A DNA stretch of 64,000 nucleotides from Deltaproteobacteria bacterium (lineage in GTDB: Bacteria > Myxococcota_A > Polyangia > Nannocystales > Nannocystaceae). Location of the stretch: contig RFGU01000026.1 in the NCBI GenBank assembly GCA_003696955.1, forward strand, positions 48,513-112,512, written 5' to 3'. Each line of letters opens with the position of its first letter. Position 1 is the first letter of the stretch. Under the pieces are notes generated by a model that was given only the letters and a program-made list of their open reading frames with translations, ran no database searches and was not told where the DNA came from. A program made the translations under genes and the position numbers. Shown in pieces: positions 18,439 to 32,568 of this stretch.

Positions 18439-19224
18439 TCACCTGCCCGGAACGCGGGTGACGGGCGTGCCCGCCCCGACCCCCATGGACGACGCTGCGT
18501 TGCCGCCGACCTCGGCAATCTCGAGGTTGCCGAAACTCCCCTCGACGACCACCAGGCTCCCCTCGGGGGCATCGCCGTAGGTGCGTACCCGCGGCAGCTC
18601 GATGTCCCGCACCCGAAGCGTCTCGGCCGGGTCGGCTCGGTTCGCGCGAAGGTTCGTGATCAGGTTGCCGTAGTGATCGCAGAACAGGATCTCGCCGCCG
18701 CGCGCCTCGGACCGCAGGGGGATGGCGAGGGCCGTAAGTTCTGCGGTGGGGCGCCGCGGACCGACGGACGCCGGGTCGGCGCCCGTCGCCAGGTGCGCGG
18801 CGACGGGTGCGAACACGTCCCGGCCGTGGAACGTGGTGCTGATCTCCTTCGCCATCAGGTCGCGGTTCTCCACCACGAACGCCGGATTCACGTCGAGGGC
18901 GGCCGCCAGGCCGTTGTCGGGCACGACGGCCAGGCGCCCGTCGGGCATGGGCCCGGCGACGATGGCGCGGTCGGTACCCACGCCGGGATCCACGACGATG
19001 CAGAGGACTGCCCCCTCGGGCAGCAGAGGGCGCGAGGTCACGGCGACGAGGGCCGCGGCGCGGATGTTCTGGGGCGGAAGGTCGTGGGCGAGGTGGAAGA
19101 TATGCGCCCGAGGCGCCACCTTCGCCACCGCGAGCTCCATCTGTCCCACGTAGGGGGAACCTGGACCGAAATCCGTCAGCAGGACCACGGGGCGAACGGG
19201 GTCGGGGGCGGACGAGGGGGACAT
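18439..19224 (-). CDS. SAM hydrolase (adenosine-forming), DUF62 family
   Basis: A 261-residue DUF62 protein. These enzymes split S-adenosylmethionine to adenosine and methionine using water, and are related to the fluorinase and chlorinase SalL. Family segments are present: LLTDFGPGSPYVGQMELAV, HLAHDLPPQNIRAAALV, VVDPGVGTDR, PDNGLAAALD, TFHGRDVFAPVAAHLATG and FCDHYGNLITNL. The Arg/His-containing PGVGTDR loop fits a hydrolase rather than a halogenase. The start is uncertain: ATG codons occur at 19224, 19236 and upstream at 19296 and 19308, and the conserved fold begins 12 residues after the first of these. It is convergent with hemB and divergent from the RND adaptor gene. Confidence 0.85.
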   Translation of the reverse strand: MSPSSAPDPVRPVVLLTDFGPGSPYVGQMELAVAKVAPRAHIFHLAHDLPPQNIRAAALVAVTSRPLLPEGAVLCIVVDPGVGTDRAIVAGPMPDGRLAVVPDNGLAAALDVNPAFVVENRDLMAKEISTTFHGRDVFAPVAAHLATGADPASVGPRRPTAELTALAIPLRSEARGGEILFCDHYGNLITNLRANRADPAETLRVRDIELPRVRTYGDAPEGSLVVVEGSFGNLEIAEVGGNAASSMGVGAGTPVTRVPGR

Positions 19225-19373
19225 GGTGCGGCCCATGTTACCCGTGGGAGCGGTGGAGTGTCCTCGCGCGGGGGCGGGATGGTCCAGATGGGTCATCGGG
19301 TGGGGCACCCCCGTCGAAACCTTGTCTTTTCCTCGGGGTCCGACATATTGCGCGCACCTACGCCACGTTCGCC

Positions 19374-20570
19374 ATGGCCCGCCGTTCCCAACTCGTCGTC
19401 TCGGTGCTCGTGCTGCTCGCGGGCGTTGCGGCGGCGGTCGGGCTCGTCATGGCCCGGCCGCAGGCGGCCCAGACGGAGCCGCCCGAGCGGGCGGTTCCGG
19501 TTCGCGTGATCGAGGCCCACCGGGGGCCGTCGGCCGTGGTGCTCGACCTGTCCGGCACCGTGGAGCCGTCGCGCCGCGCCGACCTCCAGGCCGAGGTGTC
19601 GGGGCGCGTGGTCGAACTCGCGCCGGAACTCGAGCCGGGCGTTCGCGTGCGCAAAGGAGATCTGCTGGTGCGGATGGACGACGCGCGGTATCGCGCGGCC
19701 GTGGCCGCACGGCGGGCGCAGCTTGCCCAGGCCATGGTGCAGGTGCGCGAGGAGAAGACGCAGCGGCGCATCGCCGAGCAAGAGTGGAAGGGCGTGGACC
19801 TCGACGAGGATGCCGCCGCCATCGCCCTGCGCGAGCCCCACCTCGAGAGCGCGCGGGCCGGCGTCGCGTCCGCCCGGGCGCAACTCGAAGCGGCCCGGCG
19901 CGACCTCGCGGCTACCCGGATCACGGCGCCCTTCGACGCGGTCGTGCTCGAAAAGCGCGTGGAGATCGGCGAGGTGGTAGGGCCGGGCGTGCCGATCCTC
20001 TCCCTGGCAGGAACCGAGGCCGCGTGGGTGCGCCTCTTTCTCGCCGCGGACGATTTGCGCTGGATCCGTCTGCCCCGGGACGGCGAGCCGGGGGCGGCGG
20101 TGCGCGTCGTCCAACCGGACGGTACGGAACGCCGCGGGGAGGTGGTCCACGTGCTCGGCAGCGTGGAGCGGCGGGGCCGGCAGGCCCAGATCCTGGTGCG
20201 CGTGGACCGGCCCTTCGATCCCCCGGAGGGGGCCAGCGACGGCGCCATGCCCCTGCTCGACGGCACGTTCGTCCGTGCGTTCGTCGAGGGGCGGAGGCTC
20301 GACGGCGTGGTGGAGCTTCCCGCCCGCGCCGTGGTCGAGGGAGACGCGGTGTGGGTCGTCGGTGAAGGTGACCGTTTGGTCCGCAAACGGGTGAAAATCG
20401 CCTTTCGCGCCCGCAACCGGGTCCTCGTCGCCGAGGGGCTCGAAGACGGCGACCGCGTGGTGACGACGCCCCTGCCCACGGCGTCGGAGGGCATGCTGGT
20501 CGCCCCCGAGCCGGTCGCCGACGACGAAGCGCCCGAAGCGGTGGAGGCCGCCGCCCCCGAAGGACCCTAG
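19374..20570 (+). CDS. RND efflux periplasmic adaptor (membrane fusion protein)
   Basis: A 398-residue HlyD/AcrA-type adaptor. An N-terminal membrane anchor or signal (LVVSVLVLLAGVAAAVGLVM) is followed by the lipoyl half-motif AEVSGRVVELAPELEPGVRVRKGD, an alpha-helical hairpin (about residues 110-180), the second lipoyl half (ATRITAPFDAVVLEKRVEIG) and the beta-barrel. It links an inner-membrane RND pump to an outer-membrane channel. Three bases separate it from the pump gene, so they form an operon. A candidate promoter, TTGTCT-N16-CATATT, lies about 40 bases before the ATG. No TolC-type channel gene is in the window. Confidence 0.9.
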   Translation: MARRSQLVVSVLVLLAGVAAAVGLVMARPQAAQTEPPERAVPVRVIEAHRGPSAVVLDLSGTVEPSRRADLQAEVSGRVVELAPELEPGVRVRKGDLLVRMDDARYRAAVAARRAQLAQAMVQVREEKTQRRIAEQEWKGVDLDEDAAAIALREPHLESARAGVASARAQLEAARRDLAATRITAPFDAVVLEKRVEIGEVVGPGVPILSLAGTEAAWVRLFLAADDLRWIRLPRDGEPGAAVRVVQPDGTERRGEVVHVLGSVERRGRQAQILVRVDRPFDPPEGASDGAMPLLDGTFVRAFVEGRRLDGVVELPARAVVEGDAVWVVGEGDRLVRKRVKIAFRARNRVLVAEGLEDGDRVVTTPLPTASEGMLVAPEPVADDEAPEAVEAAAPEGP

Positions 20571-20573
20571 ACC

Positions 20574-23758
<3,185 letters not shown>

Positions 23759-23774
<16 letters not shown>

Positions 23775-24727
23775 GCGTCGGTGGCGGCCACCAGTTCCGA
23801 CACGATGCCGGGCTCGCTCGCGGAATGTCCGGCGTCGGGCACGATCACGAGGTCGGAGTCCGGCCACGCCCGGTGCAATCGGTGGGCGTTGCGTACGGGA
23901 CAGATGACATCGTAGCGGCCGTGCACGATGGTGCAGGGCAGGTGACGGATCCGCTCGACCGCATCGAGCAGTTCGGTTGGACGTTGGAGGAACCCGTCGT
24001 TCACGAAATAGTGGCATTCGATGCGGGAGAAGGCCAGGGAGAACGATGGATCCCGGCAGTAGGCCACGAGGTTGGGGTCGGGACGCAACGTGGCCACGCT
24101 GCACTCCCAGGTGCTCCATGCCTCGGCGGCCCGCCGGCGCACCTCGGGATCGTCGGCCGTGAGGCGTCGGTAGTAGTTCGCAATGGGATCGTCGCGCTCG
24201 TCGGGCGGGAGATGGGCGAGGAAGGCCTCGTAGGCCTCGGGGAAGATCAGCGCCGTCCCGCTACGGTAGAACCAGTCCACCTCGTCGGGCAGGAACAGAA
24301 AGATACCGCGCAGGACGAACTCGGTCACCCGATCCGGGTGCCGGGACCCGTAGGCCACGGCGAGGGTGCTGCCCCACGATCCACCGAAGACCTGCCACCG
24401 ATCGATCCCCAGGTGCGTGCGCAGCCGGTCGATGTCGTCGACGAGATCCCACGTCGTGTTGTGCGCCAGTTCGGCATGGGGCAGGCTGCGCCCGCATCCG
24501 CGTTGGTCGAAGAGCACGATGCGATAGCGCTGTGGGTCGAAGTAGCGCCGATGCTTGGGCTCGGTACCGCCACCGGGACCTCCATGGAGGAAGACGACCG
24601 GCTTGCCGTCGGGATTGCCGGATTGCTCGTAGTAGATCCGGTGCCCGTCGCCGACGTCGAGCATGCCGGTGTCGAAAGGCGAGATGGCGGGATAGAGGGG
24701 ACGGTACGGTGGTTCGGCGATACGCAT
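23759..24727 (-). CDS. pip: proline iminopeptidase (alpha/beta hydrolase, S33)
   Basis: A 322-residue cytoplasmic aminopeptidase that releases N-terminal proline from peptides. The sequence matches the classic family: HGGPGGGTEPKHRRYFDP (oxyanion region), DQRGCGRSLPHAE, the nucleophile elbow GGSWGSTLAVAYGSRHP, VHGRYDVICPVRNA with the catalytic Asp, and PDAGHSASEPG with the catalytic His. The ATG at 24727 gives MRIAEPPYRPLYPAI, the typical start; upstream in-frame sequence is shadow. It lies 22 bases after the VOC gene on the same strand and probably shares its transcript. Its 3' end overlaps the RND pump gene by 16 bases. Confidence 0.93.
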
Positions 24728-24749
24728 GGTCGGCGGCGTAAGGAGGGCC

Positions 24750-25247
24750 CTAGGAGGCTCGCGTAGCCGCCTCGTAGGCGGCGACGAGCGCCGGAGGCGC
24801 CTGGACGAGTTCGATGAGGACGCCCTCGCCCCCGATGGGGGCCTCCTCGTTGCCCTTGGGATGGATGAAGCACACGTCGTGGCCCGCGGCCCCCTTGCGA
24901 ATGCCCCCGGGGGCGAATCGCACGCCGCGCTCGGCGAGATAGGCGACGGCGGCCGGTAGGTCGTCGACCCAAAGCCCCACATGGTTCAGGGCCGGCTCGT
25001 GGACGCGTGGGCGCCCCTGCGGGTCGATGGGTTGCATCAGATCGACCTCTACGGACCACGGGGGCGGGCCGGCACGACAGATGCACTCGTCGACGTTCTC
25101 GCGCTCGCTGCGGTACGTGCCCGTCTTGGCGAGGCCGAGGAGCTCCACCCACAGCCGTTCGAGGCGGCTGCGATCGCGGCCCCCGACGGCGACTTGCTGC
25201 ACCCCGAGGACCCGGAACGGGCGGTCGCTGCGCTGGGCGTCGGTCAC
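24750..25247 (-). CDS. VOC-superfamily protein (methylmalonyl-CoA epimerase-like)
   Basis: A 165-residue vicinal-oxygen-chelate protein with a GTG start. Two beta-alpha-beta-beta-beta halves are visible: [20 protein letters not shown] and [22 protein letters not shown]. The C-terminal half has [14 protein letters not shown] and VLIELVQAP, close to the HPKxxxGVLIEL ending of methylmalonyl-CoA epimerases. His in LNHVGL and Glu in LIELV are expected metal ligands, but the first ligand position appears to be Gln (VQQVAV) rather than His. Epimerase, glyoxalase or dioxygenase activity cannot be decided. It lies upstream of pip and divergent from a membrane protein. Confidence 0.75.
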   Translation of the reverse strand: MTDAQRSDRPFRVLGVQQVAVGGRDRSRLERLWVELLGLAKTGTYRSERENVDECICRAGPPPWSVEVDLMQPIDPQGRPRVHEPALNHVGLWVDDLPAAVAYLAERGVRFAPGGIRKGAAGHDVCFIHPKGNEEAPIGGEGVLIELVQAPPALVAAYEAATRAS

Positions 25248-25384
25248 GGGGACCGAGGGTAGCGCCTTTCGCCGTGGGCGCGAAGTCTCGGGCGGTCGAA
25301 GGACGACGGTGGTCCAGCCATGGGTGCCCGCACCCGGCGACGGTGCGTTGACACGCCCGGCCCGAGCGCGGACGATGGAGGACC

Positions 25385-26044
25385 GTGGGTGCCGCCATCT
25401 TCGCCATCTGCGTCGTCCTCGCGGGCGTCGGCTCGTTGGTGGGACTCGTGCACCGGATCGAACGGACGGAAGAGCCGGACGAGCACTACGCCCTCGCCAT
25501 CCGGTTCTGGCGGCGCGTCGGACTCGTCGGTGGCCTCGTGGCGGCGATCCTGGCCTATGCGCTGCTGTCGTCGCCCATCGGGTTCGGCAGCGTCGCGGCG
25601 GCGACCTTCCTGCTGATGAGCCTGCCTCCGGTGGCGGTGCTGGCGGCGGGGTGGCGCAACAGCCGAGCGTTGCGTCGCCAAGCCGAGCGCCGCCGGCGTG
25701 CCCTGGCCGAGGGGAAGCCCGTCCCGGCCGAGGTCGTTGCGCTGCGGCCCATGTCGTTCGCGCAGGATCTGGTCGTCGTCGAGGTGGACCTCGAGCTTCC
25801 CGCCGATCGATCCGAATCGGGGCAGGGCTATCGCGCGCGACCACTGCCGCCACGTCGGGTCCGTACGCGCCAGGTCGCGCCGGCCGAACTTGCGCGCCGG
25901 CTCGCGGTGGGTGCGCGTGTCACGGCCACGGTGGTGCCGGACGAGCCGGACGTGTTCACGCTGTGGCCTGCACACGGCGCCTTGGCGGAGGGCTCTGCGC
26001 CGGGCGCCCTGCCGCCGGCAGCGGGAAGGGCGACCACGTCGTAG
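25385..26044 (+). CDS. membrane protein of unknown function
   Basis: A 219-residue protein with a GTG start and three hydrophobic segments: [19 protein letters not shown], the [19 protein letters not shown] region, and [20 protein letters not shown] basic stretch ([20 protein letters not shown]) then leads into a soluble C-terminal domain of about 100 residues with alternating Val-rich strands ([36 protein letters not shown]), which could be a small beta-barrel on the cytoplasmic face. I do not recognise the family. It is convergent with miaE (27-base gap) and divergent from the VOC gene. Confidence 0.7.
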   Translation: MGAAIFAICVVLAGVGSLVGLVHRIERTEEPDEHYALAIRFWRRVGLVGGLVAAILAYALLSSPIGFGSVAAATFLLMSLPPVAVLAAGWRNSRALRRQAERRRRALAEGKPVPAEVVALRPMSFAQDLVVVEVDLELPADRSESGQGYRARPLPPRRVRTRQVAPAELARRLAVGARVTATVVPDEPDVFTLWPAHGALAEGSAPGALPPAAGRATTS

Positions 26045-26071
26045 CTGCCCGGCGCCTCCGCGCCGTCGGCC

Positions 26072-26665
26072 CTATGCGGGGCCGCCGTGGAGGTGCACCG
26101 TGCCGGCGACCTCGGCGAGCACTCGGGCTTCGACCTCCGCGAGCTGCGCGAGGCGGACGCGAACGGCCTCCCGATCGCCGACGACGGCCTCGGCCAGATC
26201 GACGAAGAGTCGATGGTGTCGTGCCTCGCTGGCCAGCAGGTCGCGGTAGAGGCTCGCCACGTCCGGAGCCATCGATGCCAGCGCGTCGGCTGCGAGCGCC
26301 ATGCGCTCGCAACTTCGTGCCTCGATGAGTCCGCAGCAAAGGAGCGTGTCCACGAGGCGCCCGGGCTCGTCGGTCCGGCAGGTCTCGCGCAGCCGCGCCG
26401 CATAGGCACCTGCCGGGTACTTGCCGAACGGGACCTTCCGTGCATCGAGCAGGTCGAGCATGCGCTCGAAGTGGCCGATCTCCTCCTTGGCCAGGTCGGC
26501 AAGGGGACGTTGCAGGCATGTGACGTCCGGGTAGCGGAACAAGAGGCCCAGGGCCGTCGAGGCGGCCTTCTTCTCGCAGTGGGCGTGATCGACGAGGAGC
26601 GTGTCGACGTGTTGGGCCGCCCACGGGGCCCACGCGGGGCTGGTCTCGGAGGCGAGGTGCAGCAC
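26072..26665 (-). CDS. miaE: tRNA 2-methylthio-N6-isopentenyladenosine-37 hydroxylase (MiaE)
   Basis: A 197-residue ferritin-like diiron monooxygenase that hydroxylates the isopentenyl group on A37 of tRNA. The diiron ligands are recognisable: HAHCEKKAASTALGL, KEEIGHFERML (ExxH), LIEARSCERM and SEARHHRLFVDLAE (ExxH). Length is typical. The GTG at 26665 was chosen because it lies directly before the conserved LHLASETSPAWAPWAAQH start. It faces the membrane-protein gene and reads divergently from a lipoprotein gene 70 bases away. The substrate-making enzymes MiaA and MiaB are not in the window. Confidence 0.9.
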   Translation of the reverse strand: MLHLASETSPAWAPWAAQHVDTLLVDHAHCEKKAASTALGLLFRYPDVTCLQRPLADLAKEEIGHFERMLDLLDARKVPFGKYPAGAYAARLRETCRTDEPGRLVDTLLCCGLIEARSCERMALAADALASMAPDVASLYRDLLASEARHHRLFVDLAEAVVGDREAVRVRLAQLAEVEARVLAEVAGTVHLHGGPA

Positions 26666-26735
26666 GGTCGGCCGTGCAAGATACCAGGCGGCGCTGCGCC
26701 GGGGAGGACCATACCTTGCGACGGGCGCTGGTAGG

Positions 26736-27566
26736 ATGGACACCGTGTCCGCTTCCGGCCGCGATCGTGTTGCGTGGGGGATCCTCCTCTTCGCCGGGCT
26801 CGCTGCATGCGGGGGGGGCCCCGCCCGCGTCGAGACCGTCTCGCCCTCCCGCGAGATGGTCGCGCGGCCCGCACCCCCCACGCAGGTCCGCGGCCGGATC
26901 CTGGCGGCCCGAGCGCAGCCCAGCGACGGCGTGGATCGTCTCCTGGTGATCTTCGATCGCCCCGTCGATCCCTCGACGGTCGTGCCGCGCGCGTTTCGGG
27001 TCGTGACCCGGGCCGGAGGCTGGGCGGTCCCCGAGCGGGCGTACCTCGATCCCGCCGACCTCGGACGAGCCGGGTTCGTCGTCGTGCTCGAGGGCGACTT
27101 CGGGATCGGGACCGACGGTCCACCGTGGTCGGTGACGATCGTCGGGCGACTCGCGGCCCAGGACGGCGTCTCCTTCGCCGGCCAGGGGGGCGAGGTGCTG
27201 CCCCCCGATGCCCCCGTGCGGATCCGCTTGGCCGCATGCGCGCACCCTCCCGTGGCCGCATCGTGTGACGGCACCGCCCTCGTGGTCGTGGCCGACGGGC
27301 CCGTCGAGGTGGATGCTACGAAGCGGACCGAAGACGAGCAGGGGCGCGACGCGGCCGACGCCACGGACGATGCCGGCGTTCGGTGGCCGCACGGCGCGTC
27401 CGATCGCAGCGCAAGCCCCGTCGCCGTCGTCTGCAGGGCGCCGGACGGTGCATGGCCCGTGCTCCGGGACGGGCGCGGGCGTCCAGTGGACGCAACCGTT
27501 GCGGCGTCGTCCCAATGTGGAATGCAGCGTACACCGATCGCACGCGGCGCCCCTCGTTCGCGCTAG
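26736..27566 (+). CDS. lipoprotein of unknown function
   Basis: A 276-residue protein whose signal ends in a lipobox, ILLFAGLAACGGG. The next part (VRGRILAARAQPSDGVDRLLVIFDRPVDPSTV) looks like a beta-rich, Ig-like or Big-type domain. Two cysteine-containing segments follow (CAHPPVAASC and VVCRAPDG), and the C-terminus is Arg/Ala-rich and polar. No enzyme motif was found. It ends nine bases before another lipoprotein gene, so the pair may be cotranscribed. The second half (from about residue 190) has weaker codon bias, so the exact end of the folded part is uncertain. Confidence 0.65.
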   Translation: MDTVSASGRDRVAWGILLFAGLAACGGGPARVETVSPSREMVARPAPPTQVRGRILAARAQPSDGVDRLLVIFDRPVDPSTVVPRAFRVVTRAGGWAVPERAYLDPADLGRAGFVVVLEGDFGIGTDGPPWSVTIVGRLAAQDGVSFAGQGGEVLPPDAPVRIRLAACAHPPVAASCDGTALVVVADGPVEVDATKRTEDEQGRDAADATDDAGVRWPHGASDRSASPVAVVCRAPDGAWPVLRDGRGRPVDATVAASSQCGMQRTPIARGAPRSR

Positions 27567-27575
27567 GATCGCCAC

Positions 27576-28973
27576 GTGATGCATCGGTCGAAACGCGAAA
27601 TCGTTGCCATCGCTCTCGTTTGCACGGCGGTCGCGGGGTGTATCGAAGAGGAGGTGCCCATGCCCGAAGGGACCACCGGGGAGGGGGCCTTCTTCTCGGC
27701 GCTCTACGGACCCGGCATCGGCACCGAGGAGATGGAGGTCGCCCGCGCCACCGAGCGCGGGGTCCTCATCGGAGGCTTCTCCGACGGCTTCGACGACGAG
27801 GACGGCGACGGTTGGCTCGTGGAACTCGATCCGGCCGGACGCTTCGTGTCCCAGGGCACCTTGGGGGGCAAGGGCGCCGAGATGATCCTCGATCTCGTCG
27901 TACTCGACGATGGGGGCATCGTCGGCACGGGGTGGACCCAGTCCGCTGGCGCCGGGGGCTACGACGTGTGGTGCTTCCGCCTCACGTCCGATCGGGACGT
28001 GGTGTGGTCCTACGCCTACGGGGGGGAGGGGGCCGAGCAGGGGTGGTCGATCACGCCGACGACGAGCGGCAACTTCGTGGTGGCGGGGGGGACCACGTCG
28101 TTCGGCGCCGGCGGATCCGATCTGTGGCTCCTCGAGATCGACGGGGCGGGGATGCCCGTATGGCAGAAGGCGCTGGGCGGTCCGGCGGACGACGCCGGTG
28201 CCGGCGATTTCGAGGAGTTTACGGCGCGCGTGATGGAGACGCCGACGGGGCGGCTCGTGGCGGTGACGGAGACGCAGTCCTTCGGCGCGGGCGATGCGGA
28301 CGTGTGGGCCCTCGGGCTCGACGGAGACGGCAGTGTCCTGTGGCAGAACGCCTACGGCGGTGCCGACGAGGACACGGTCTGGTCGGCCGCGCTCGCAAAC
28401 GACGGCCGCGTCATGGTTCCAGCGGTCACGTCGTCGTTCGGGCCCGACGGTAGTGGCGACGTTTGGTGGCTCGTCCTCGACGAGGATGGCGGCCTCTTGA
28501 CCCAGCGGGTCCTCGGGGAGCCGGGGATCTACGACGAGCCGATCTCCGTGGTCCCGACCTTCGATGGTGGCGCCGTCCTCGGTGTGAGCGGCTATCCGGA
28601 GGGAGCCTGGCAGGACATCCTGCTTCGCCTCGATGCCGACGGCATGCCCCTGTGGCACCGTCGCTACGACATGGGGTGGAGTTGGACGAATGCACTCGTG
28701 GCGGACGCCGACGAGGCGATCACCGTCGCCGGGGTCTACTGGGGAGGCGATCCCCAACCGGACGTGATGGATCTGTGGGTCATGCGGCTTTCCTTCGACG
28801 GTGACCTCACCGCTTGCGACCGTATCGAGGACACCGACCTCCACGTCGAGGAGACGGCGGCCGTCGTGACGTCCACGTCGGCGGTCGAGACCCCCACCAT
28901 GGTGGAACCGGTGCCGGCGGACGTTACGTGGACGACGACGCAGGACCGTCCGCGATACTACTGCGGCCCCTGA
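27576..28973 (+). CDS. lipoprotein with seven beta-propeller-like repeats
   Basis: A 465-residue lipoprotein (signal ending AVAGCIEE). The mature part has seven copies of a roughly 50-residue repeat marked by D-[VLI]-W-x-[LVF]-x-L-[DE] followed by G and a [LA]-G-G turn: [63 protein letters not shown] and [11 protein letters not shown]. Interspersed SFGAGxxD segments separate some copies. The number seven fits a closed beta-propeller; that fold is inferred. The C-terminus has a short Thr-rich tail ending in CGP. It probably sits at the cell surface, function unknown. ATG codons 1 and 2 are both possible. Confidence 0.78.
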   Translation: MMHRSKREIVAIALVCTAVAGCIEEEVPMPEGTTGEGAFFSALYGPGIGTEEMEVARATERGVLIGGFSDGFDDEDGDGWLVELDPAGRFVSQGTLGGKGAEMILDLVVLDDGGIVGTGWTQSAGAGGYDVWCFRLTSDRDVVWSYAYGGEGAEQGWSITPTTSGNFVVAGGTTSFGAGGSDLWLLEIDGAGMPVWQKALGGPADDAGAGDFEEFTARVMETPTGRLVAVTETQSFGAGDADVWALGLDGDGSVLWQNAYGGADEDTVWSAALANDGRVMVPAVTSSFGPDGSGDVWWLVLDEDGGLLTQRVLGEPGIYDEPISVVPTFDGGAVLGVSGYPEGAWQDILLRLDADGMPLWHRRYDMGWSWTNALVADADEAITVAGVYWGGDPQPDVMDLWVMRLSFDGDLTACDRIEDTDLHVEETAAVVTSTSAVETPTMVEPVPADVTWTTTQDRPRYYCGP

Positions 28974-29048
28974 GGCGCCCGTCGCGGGCGGCGCATCTTC
29001 GAGCCCCTCGAGGGCGGTGCGAATCGCCCCTACGGCCAAGCTCGCGCT

Positions 29049-29077
29049 TTGCCCATTGCGACGCCATGCCGTAGGCT
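29049..29077 (+). promoter_or_regulatory. candidate promoter TTGCCC-N17-TAGGCT
   Basis: TTGCCC (29049-29054) and TAGGCT (29072-29077) are 17 bases apart and precede the GTG of pyruvate carboxylase at 29086 by eight bases, so the transcript would have a very short leader. Confidence 0.4.
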
Positions 29078-29085
29078 CCCGGCCC

Positions 29086-32000
29086 GTGGTACCGGCAGGC
29101 GAACGCGCTCCCATACGACGACTCATGTGCGCCAACCGTGGCGAGATCGCCATTCGGGTGTTCCGCGCCGCCACCGAGCTCGACATCCGCACCATCGCGA
29201 TCTTCAGCCACGAGGACCGGGTGCACCTCCATCGCTACAAGGCCGACGAGGCCTATCCGGTGGGGCAGGGCCAAAGCCCCGTAGCGGCCTACCTCGACAT
29301 CGACGAAATCGTGAAGGTGGCCGTGGAGAACGAGGTGGACGCCATCCATCCGGGCTACGGCTTCCTGTCGGAGCGGGCCGACTTCGCCGAGGCCTGCGCG
29401 AAGGCGGGGATCCGGTTCATCGGCCCTTCGCCCGAGGTCCTGCGGCTCTTCGGTGACAAGACCCTCGCACGCAAGGCCGCCGCCGCCGCCGGGTTGCCCA
29501 TCGTGCCCGGGACGGACGAACCCGTCCGCAGCCTCGACGAAGCCATGACCTTCGCCAAGGAGGCGGGCTTTCCCATCATGGTCAAGGCGGCCATGGGGGG
29601 CGGCGGCCGCGGCATGCGGATCGTCCACACCCTCGCCGATCTCGAACGCGCCCTCGAACGCGCCCGCTCCGAGGCCAAGGCTGCCTTCGGGGACGCGAGC
29701 GTCTTCCTCGAGCGCTTCGTGCCGAACCCGCGCCACATCGAGGTGCAGGTCCTCGCCGACGCCCACGGCGACGTCGTCCACCTCTTCGAGCGCGACTGCT
29801 CCGTGCAACGGCGCCACCAGAAGGTGGTGGAGGTCGCACCATCGGCCCTCGACGACGAGCTGCGCCGGCGGATCTGCGCCGACGCCGTCGCGCTGGCCCG
29901 TTCGGTGGGCTACGAGAACGCCGGAACCGTGGAATTCCTCGTGGACGGCGAGGGGCGACACTACTTCATCGAGGTCAACCCGCGGATCCAGGTGGAGCAC
30001 ACGGTCACCGAGGAGGTGACCGGCATCGACATCGTACAGTCGCAGATCCGCATCGCCGAGGGGGCGAGCCTCGCCGACTTGGGGATCGTGCAGGGTGAGA
30101 TCGCCGTCCGCGGCGCCGCCATCCAGTGCCGCGTGACCACGGAGGATCCCGAAGCGGATTTTCGCCCCGACACGGGGCGACTGCAGGCGTTTCGGGCGGG
30201 GGAAGGCATGGGGATCCGACTCGACGGGGGATCGGGCTACGCCGGCGCCGTCATCTCGCCCCACTACGATTCGCTCCTCGTCAAGGTGACGGCCCACGCG
30301 CGCACCTTCGACGAGGCGGCCCGCAAGCTGCGTCGCGCCCTTTCGGAGTTTCGCGTGCGGGGCGTCAAGACGAACATCCTGTTCCTCCTGGCGGTGCTCG
30401 ACCACCCGGCGTTCCTCGCCCGCCGCTACGACACCTCGTTCGTCGACTCCACGCCGGACCTCTTTCGTTTCCCGCGCCGCCGCAACCGAGCCCAGCGCCT
30501 GTTGCGCTATTTCGGTGAGGTTGCCGTCAACGGGCCCATGACCCCGTGGATGAGCGCGGAGGCGCCGTCGACCCACGACCCCGAGGTGCCTCAGGATTCG
30601 GTGACCGAGCCGCTGCCCGCGGGGTGGCGTCGCGTGCTCCTCGAAGAGGGGCCCGAGGCGTTCGCGGCCGCCGTCCGGCGGCATCCGGGGCTTCTCCTGA
30701 CCGACACCACGTGGCGGGACGCCCACCAGTCCCTGCTTGCCACGCGCGTGCGAACCCGTGACATCGAGGCCATCGCTCCGGCGACGGCGCGGCGGATGCC
30801 GCAGATTCTCAGCCTCGAGATGTGGGGCGGCGCGACCTTCGACGTGGCCATGCGATTTCTGCGGGAGTGCCCGTGGGATCGGCTCGAGCGCCTGCGCGAG
30901 CGCGTCCCGAACATTCCGTTTCAGATGCTCCTGCGCGGCGCCAACGCCGTCGGCTACACGAACTATCCGGACAACGTGGTCGAGCGCTTCACGGCGGCGG
31001 CCCGTCGCTACGGTATCGACGTGTTCCGGATCTTCGACTGCCTCAACTACATGGACAACCTCGCCCTCGGGATCGACGCGGTCGGCCAGGCGGGGGGCGT
31101 CGTCGAGGCAGCGATCTGCTACACGGGGGACGTCGCGGATCCGGGGCGGACGAAGTACAGCCTGCAATACTACGTCGACCTCGCCGGCCAACTCGTCGAG
31201 CGGGGCACCCACATCCTCGGCATCAAGGACATGGCGGGGCTGCTCAAGCCCCAGGCTGCTCGCTTGTTGGTGGCAGCGCTGCGGGCGGCGTTCCCCGACG
31301 TGCCCATTCACGTGCATACCCACGATACGGCGGGGACGGGCGTCGCTTCCATGCTCGCCGCCGCCGAGGCCGGGGCCGACGCCGTGGATGCGGCCCTCGA
31401 CGCCATGGCCGGGATGACGAGCCAACCTTCCATGGGGGCCATCGTGGCCGCCCTGCGGGGCACGGAACGCGACACCGGAATCGAGCCCGGCCACGTCAGC
31501 GAGCTTTCGGCCTACTGGGAGCAGGCCCGTGCGCTCTACGCCCCGTTCGAATCGGGCATCAAGAGCGGAAGCGCCGACGTCTACGAGCACGAGATGCCCG
31601 GAGGGCAGTACACGAACCTGCAGTTCCAGGCACGCCAGCTGGGCCTGGCCGGCAGGTGGCGGGCGATCAAGCGGGCCTACGCCGAGGCCAATCGTCTGCT
31701 CGGCGACATCATCAAGGTCACGCCCTCTTCGAAGGTCGTGGGGGATCTGGCCCAGTTCATGGTGCAAAACGACCTCACGGCCGAGGACGTGCTGGCCCAG
31801 GCCGAGACCTTGAGCTTTCCCAAGTCGGTCGAGGACTTCTTCCTCGGGTATCTCGGCGAGCCGCCGGGAGGCTTTCCCGAGCCCCTGCGTACCAAGGTGC
31901 TCAAGGGACGCAAGCCCATCGAGGGGCGTCCGGGCGCGAGCCTTCCGCCCTTCGACTTCGACGGCCACCGTGCGGAACTCGTCGAGCGATTCGGTGAGCG

Positions 32001-32550
32001 GATCCGGGACGTGGACGTGATCTCGTCGGCCCTCTACCCCGAGGTCTTTCGCGAGTACATGGAGGCCCGCGAGAAGTACAGCGATCTGTCCGTGGTGCCC
32101 ACCCGGGCGTTCCTCGCACCGCTCGTTCCCGGTGAGGAGATCCAGGTGGAGATCGAGCGGGGCAAGATCCTCATCGTCAAGCTTACGGCCATCGGCGATC
32201 TTGCCACTGATGGTACGCGACAGGTGTTCTTCGAACTCAATGGCCAACCGCGCTCGATTCGAGTCGAGGACCACAGCGCGCAGGAGATGGTCGTGCGCCG
32301 AGAGAAGGCCGACCCCGCCGATCCGGGGAGCGTGGGCGCGCCGATGCCGGGGGGCGTCGTGGACGTCCGCGTCAAGCCGGGGGACGCCGTCGGTGCGGGT
32401 GACCCGGTCGTGGTCCTGTCGGCCATGAAGATGGAGCTTTCCGTGGCCGCTCCGGTCGCAGGCAAGGTTCGGCGCGTGGCCGTCGGTGCCGGCGACCATG
32501 TCGACGCGGGCGATCTACTGGTGGAGATCGAGCCTTCCGCCGACGCGTGA
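29086..32550 (+). CDS. pyc: pyruvate carboxylase, full-length single chain
   Basis: A 1154-residue biotin enzyme that carboxylates pyruvate to oxaloacetate with ATP and bicarbonate, replenishing the TCA cycle. Domains in order: biotin carboxylase ([52 protein letters not shown]), carboxyltransferase from about residue 535 ([57 protein letters not shown]), the PYC_OADA domain, and a biotinyl domain with [10 protein letters not shown] (biotin Lys about 1115). The open frame extends to 29017, but I chose GTG 29086, which places the start ten residues before the conserved RRLMCANRG strand. It is convergent with the MNIO locus. Confidence 0.95.
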   Translation: MVPAGERAPIRRLMCANRGEIAIRVFRAATELDIRTIAIFSHEDRVHLHRYKADEAYPVGQGQSPVAAYLDIDEIVKVAVENEVDAIHPGYGFLSERADFAEACAKAGIRFIGPSPEVLRLFGDKTLARKAAAAAGLPIVPGTDEPVRSLDEAMTFAKEAGFPIMVKAAMGGGGRGMRIVHTLADLERALERARSEAKAAFGDASVFLERFVPNPRHIEVQVLADAHGDVVHLFERDCSVQRRHQKVVEVAPSALDDELRRRICADAVALARSVGYENAGTVEFLVDGEGRHYFIEVNPRIQVEHTVTEEVTGIDIVQSQIRIAEGASLADLGIVQGEIAVRGAAIQCRVTTEDPEADFRPDTGRLQAFRAGEGMGIRLDGGSGYAGAVISPHYDSLLVKVTAHARTFDEAARKLRRALSEFRVRGVKTNILFLLAVLDHPAFLARRYDTSFVDSTPDLFRFPRRRNRAQRLLRYFGEVAVNGPMTPWMSAEAPSTHDPEVPQDSVTEPLPAGWRRVLLEEGPEAFAAAVRRHPGLLLTDTTWRDAHQSLLATRVRTRDIEAIAPATARRMPQILSLEMWGGATFDVAMRFLRECPWDRLERLRERVPNIPFQMLLRGANAVGYTNYPDNVVERFTAAARRYGIDVFRIFDCLNYMDNLALGIDAVGQAGGVVEAAICYTGDVADPGRTKYSLQYYVDLAGQLVERGTHILGIKDMAGLLKPQAARLLVAALRAAFPDVPIHVHTHDTAGTGVASMLAAAEAGADAVDAALDAMAGMTSQPSMGAIVAALRGTERDTGIEPGHVSELSAYWEQARALYAPFESGIKSGSADVYEHEMPGGQYTNLQFQARQLGLAGRWRAIKRAYAEANRLLGDIIKVTPSSKVVGDLAQFMVQNDLTAEDVLAQAETLSFPKSVEDFFLGYLGEPPGGFPEPLRTKVLKGRKPIEGRPGASLPPFDFDGHRAELVERFGERIRDVDVISSALYPEVFREYMEAREKYSDLSVVPTRAFLAPLVPGEEIQVEIERGKILIVKLTAIGDLATDGTRQVFFELNGQPRSIRVEDHSAQEMVVRREKADPADPGSVGAPMPGGVVDVRVKPGDAVGAGDPVVVLSAMKMELSVAAPVAGKVRRVAVGAGDHVDAGDLLVEIEPSADA

Positions 32551-32568
32551 CGGACCGGCGGCTCGCTC

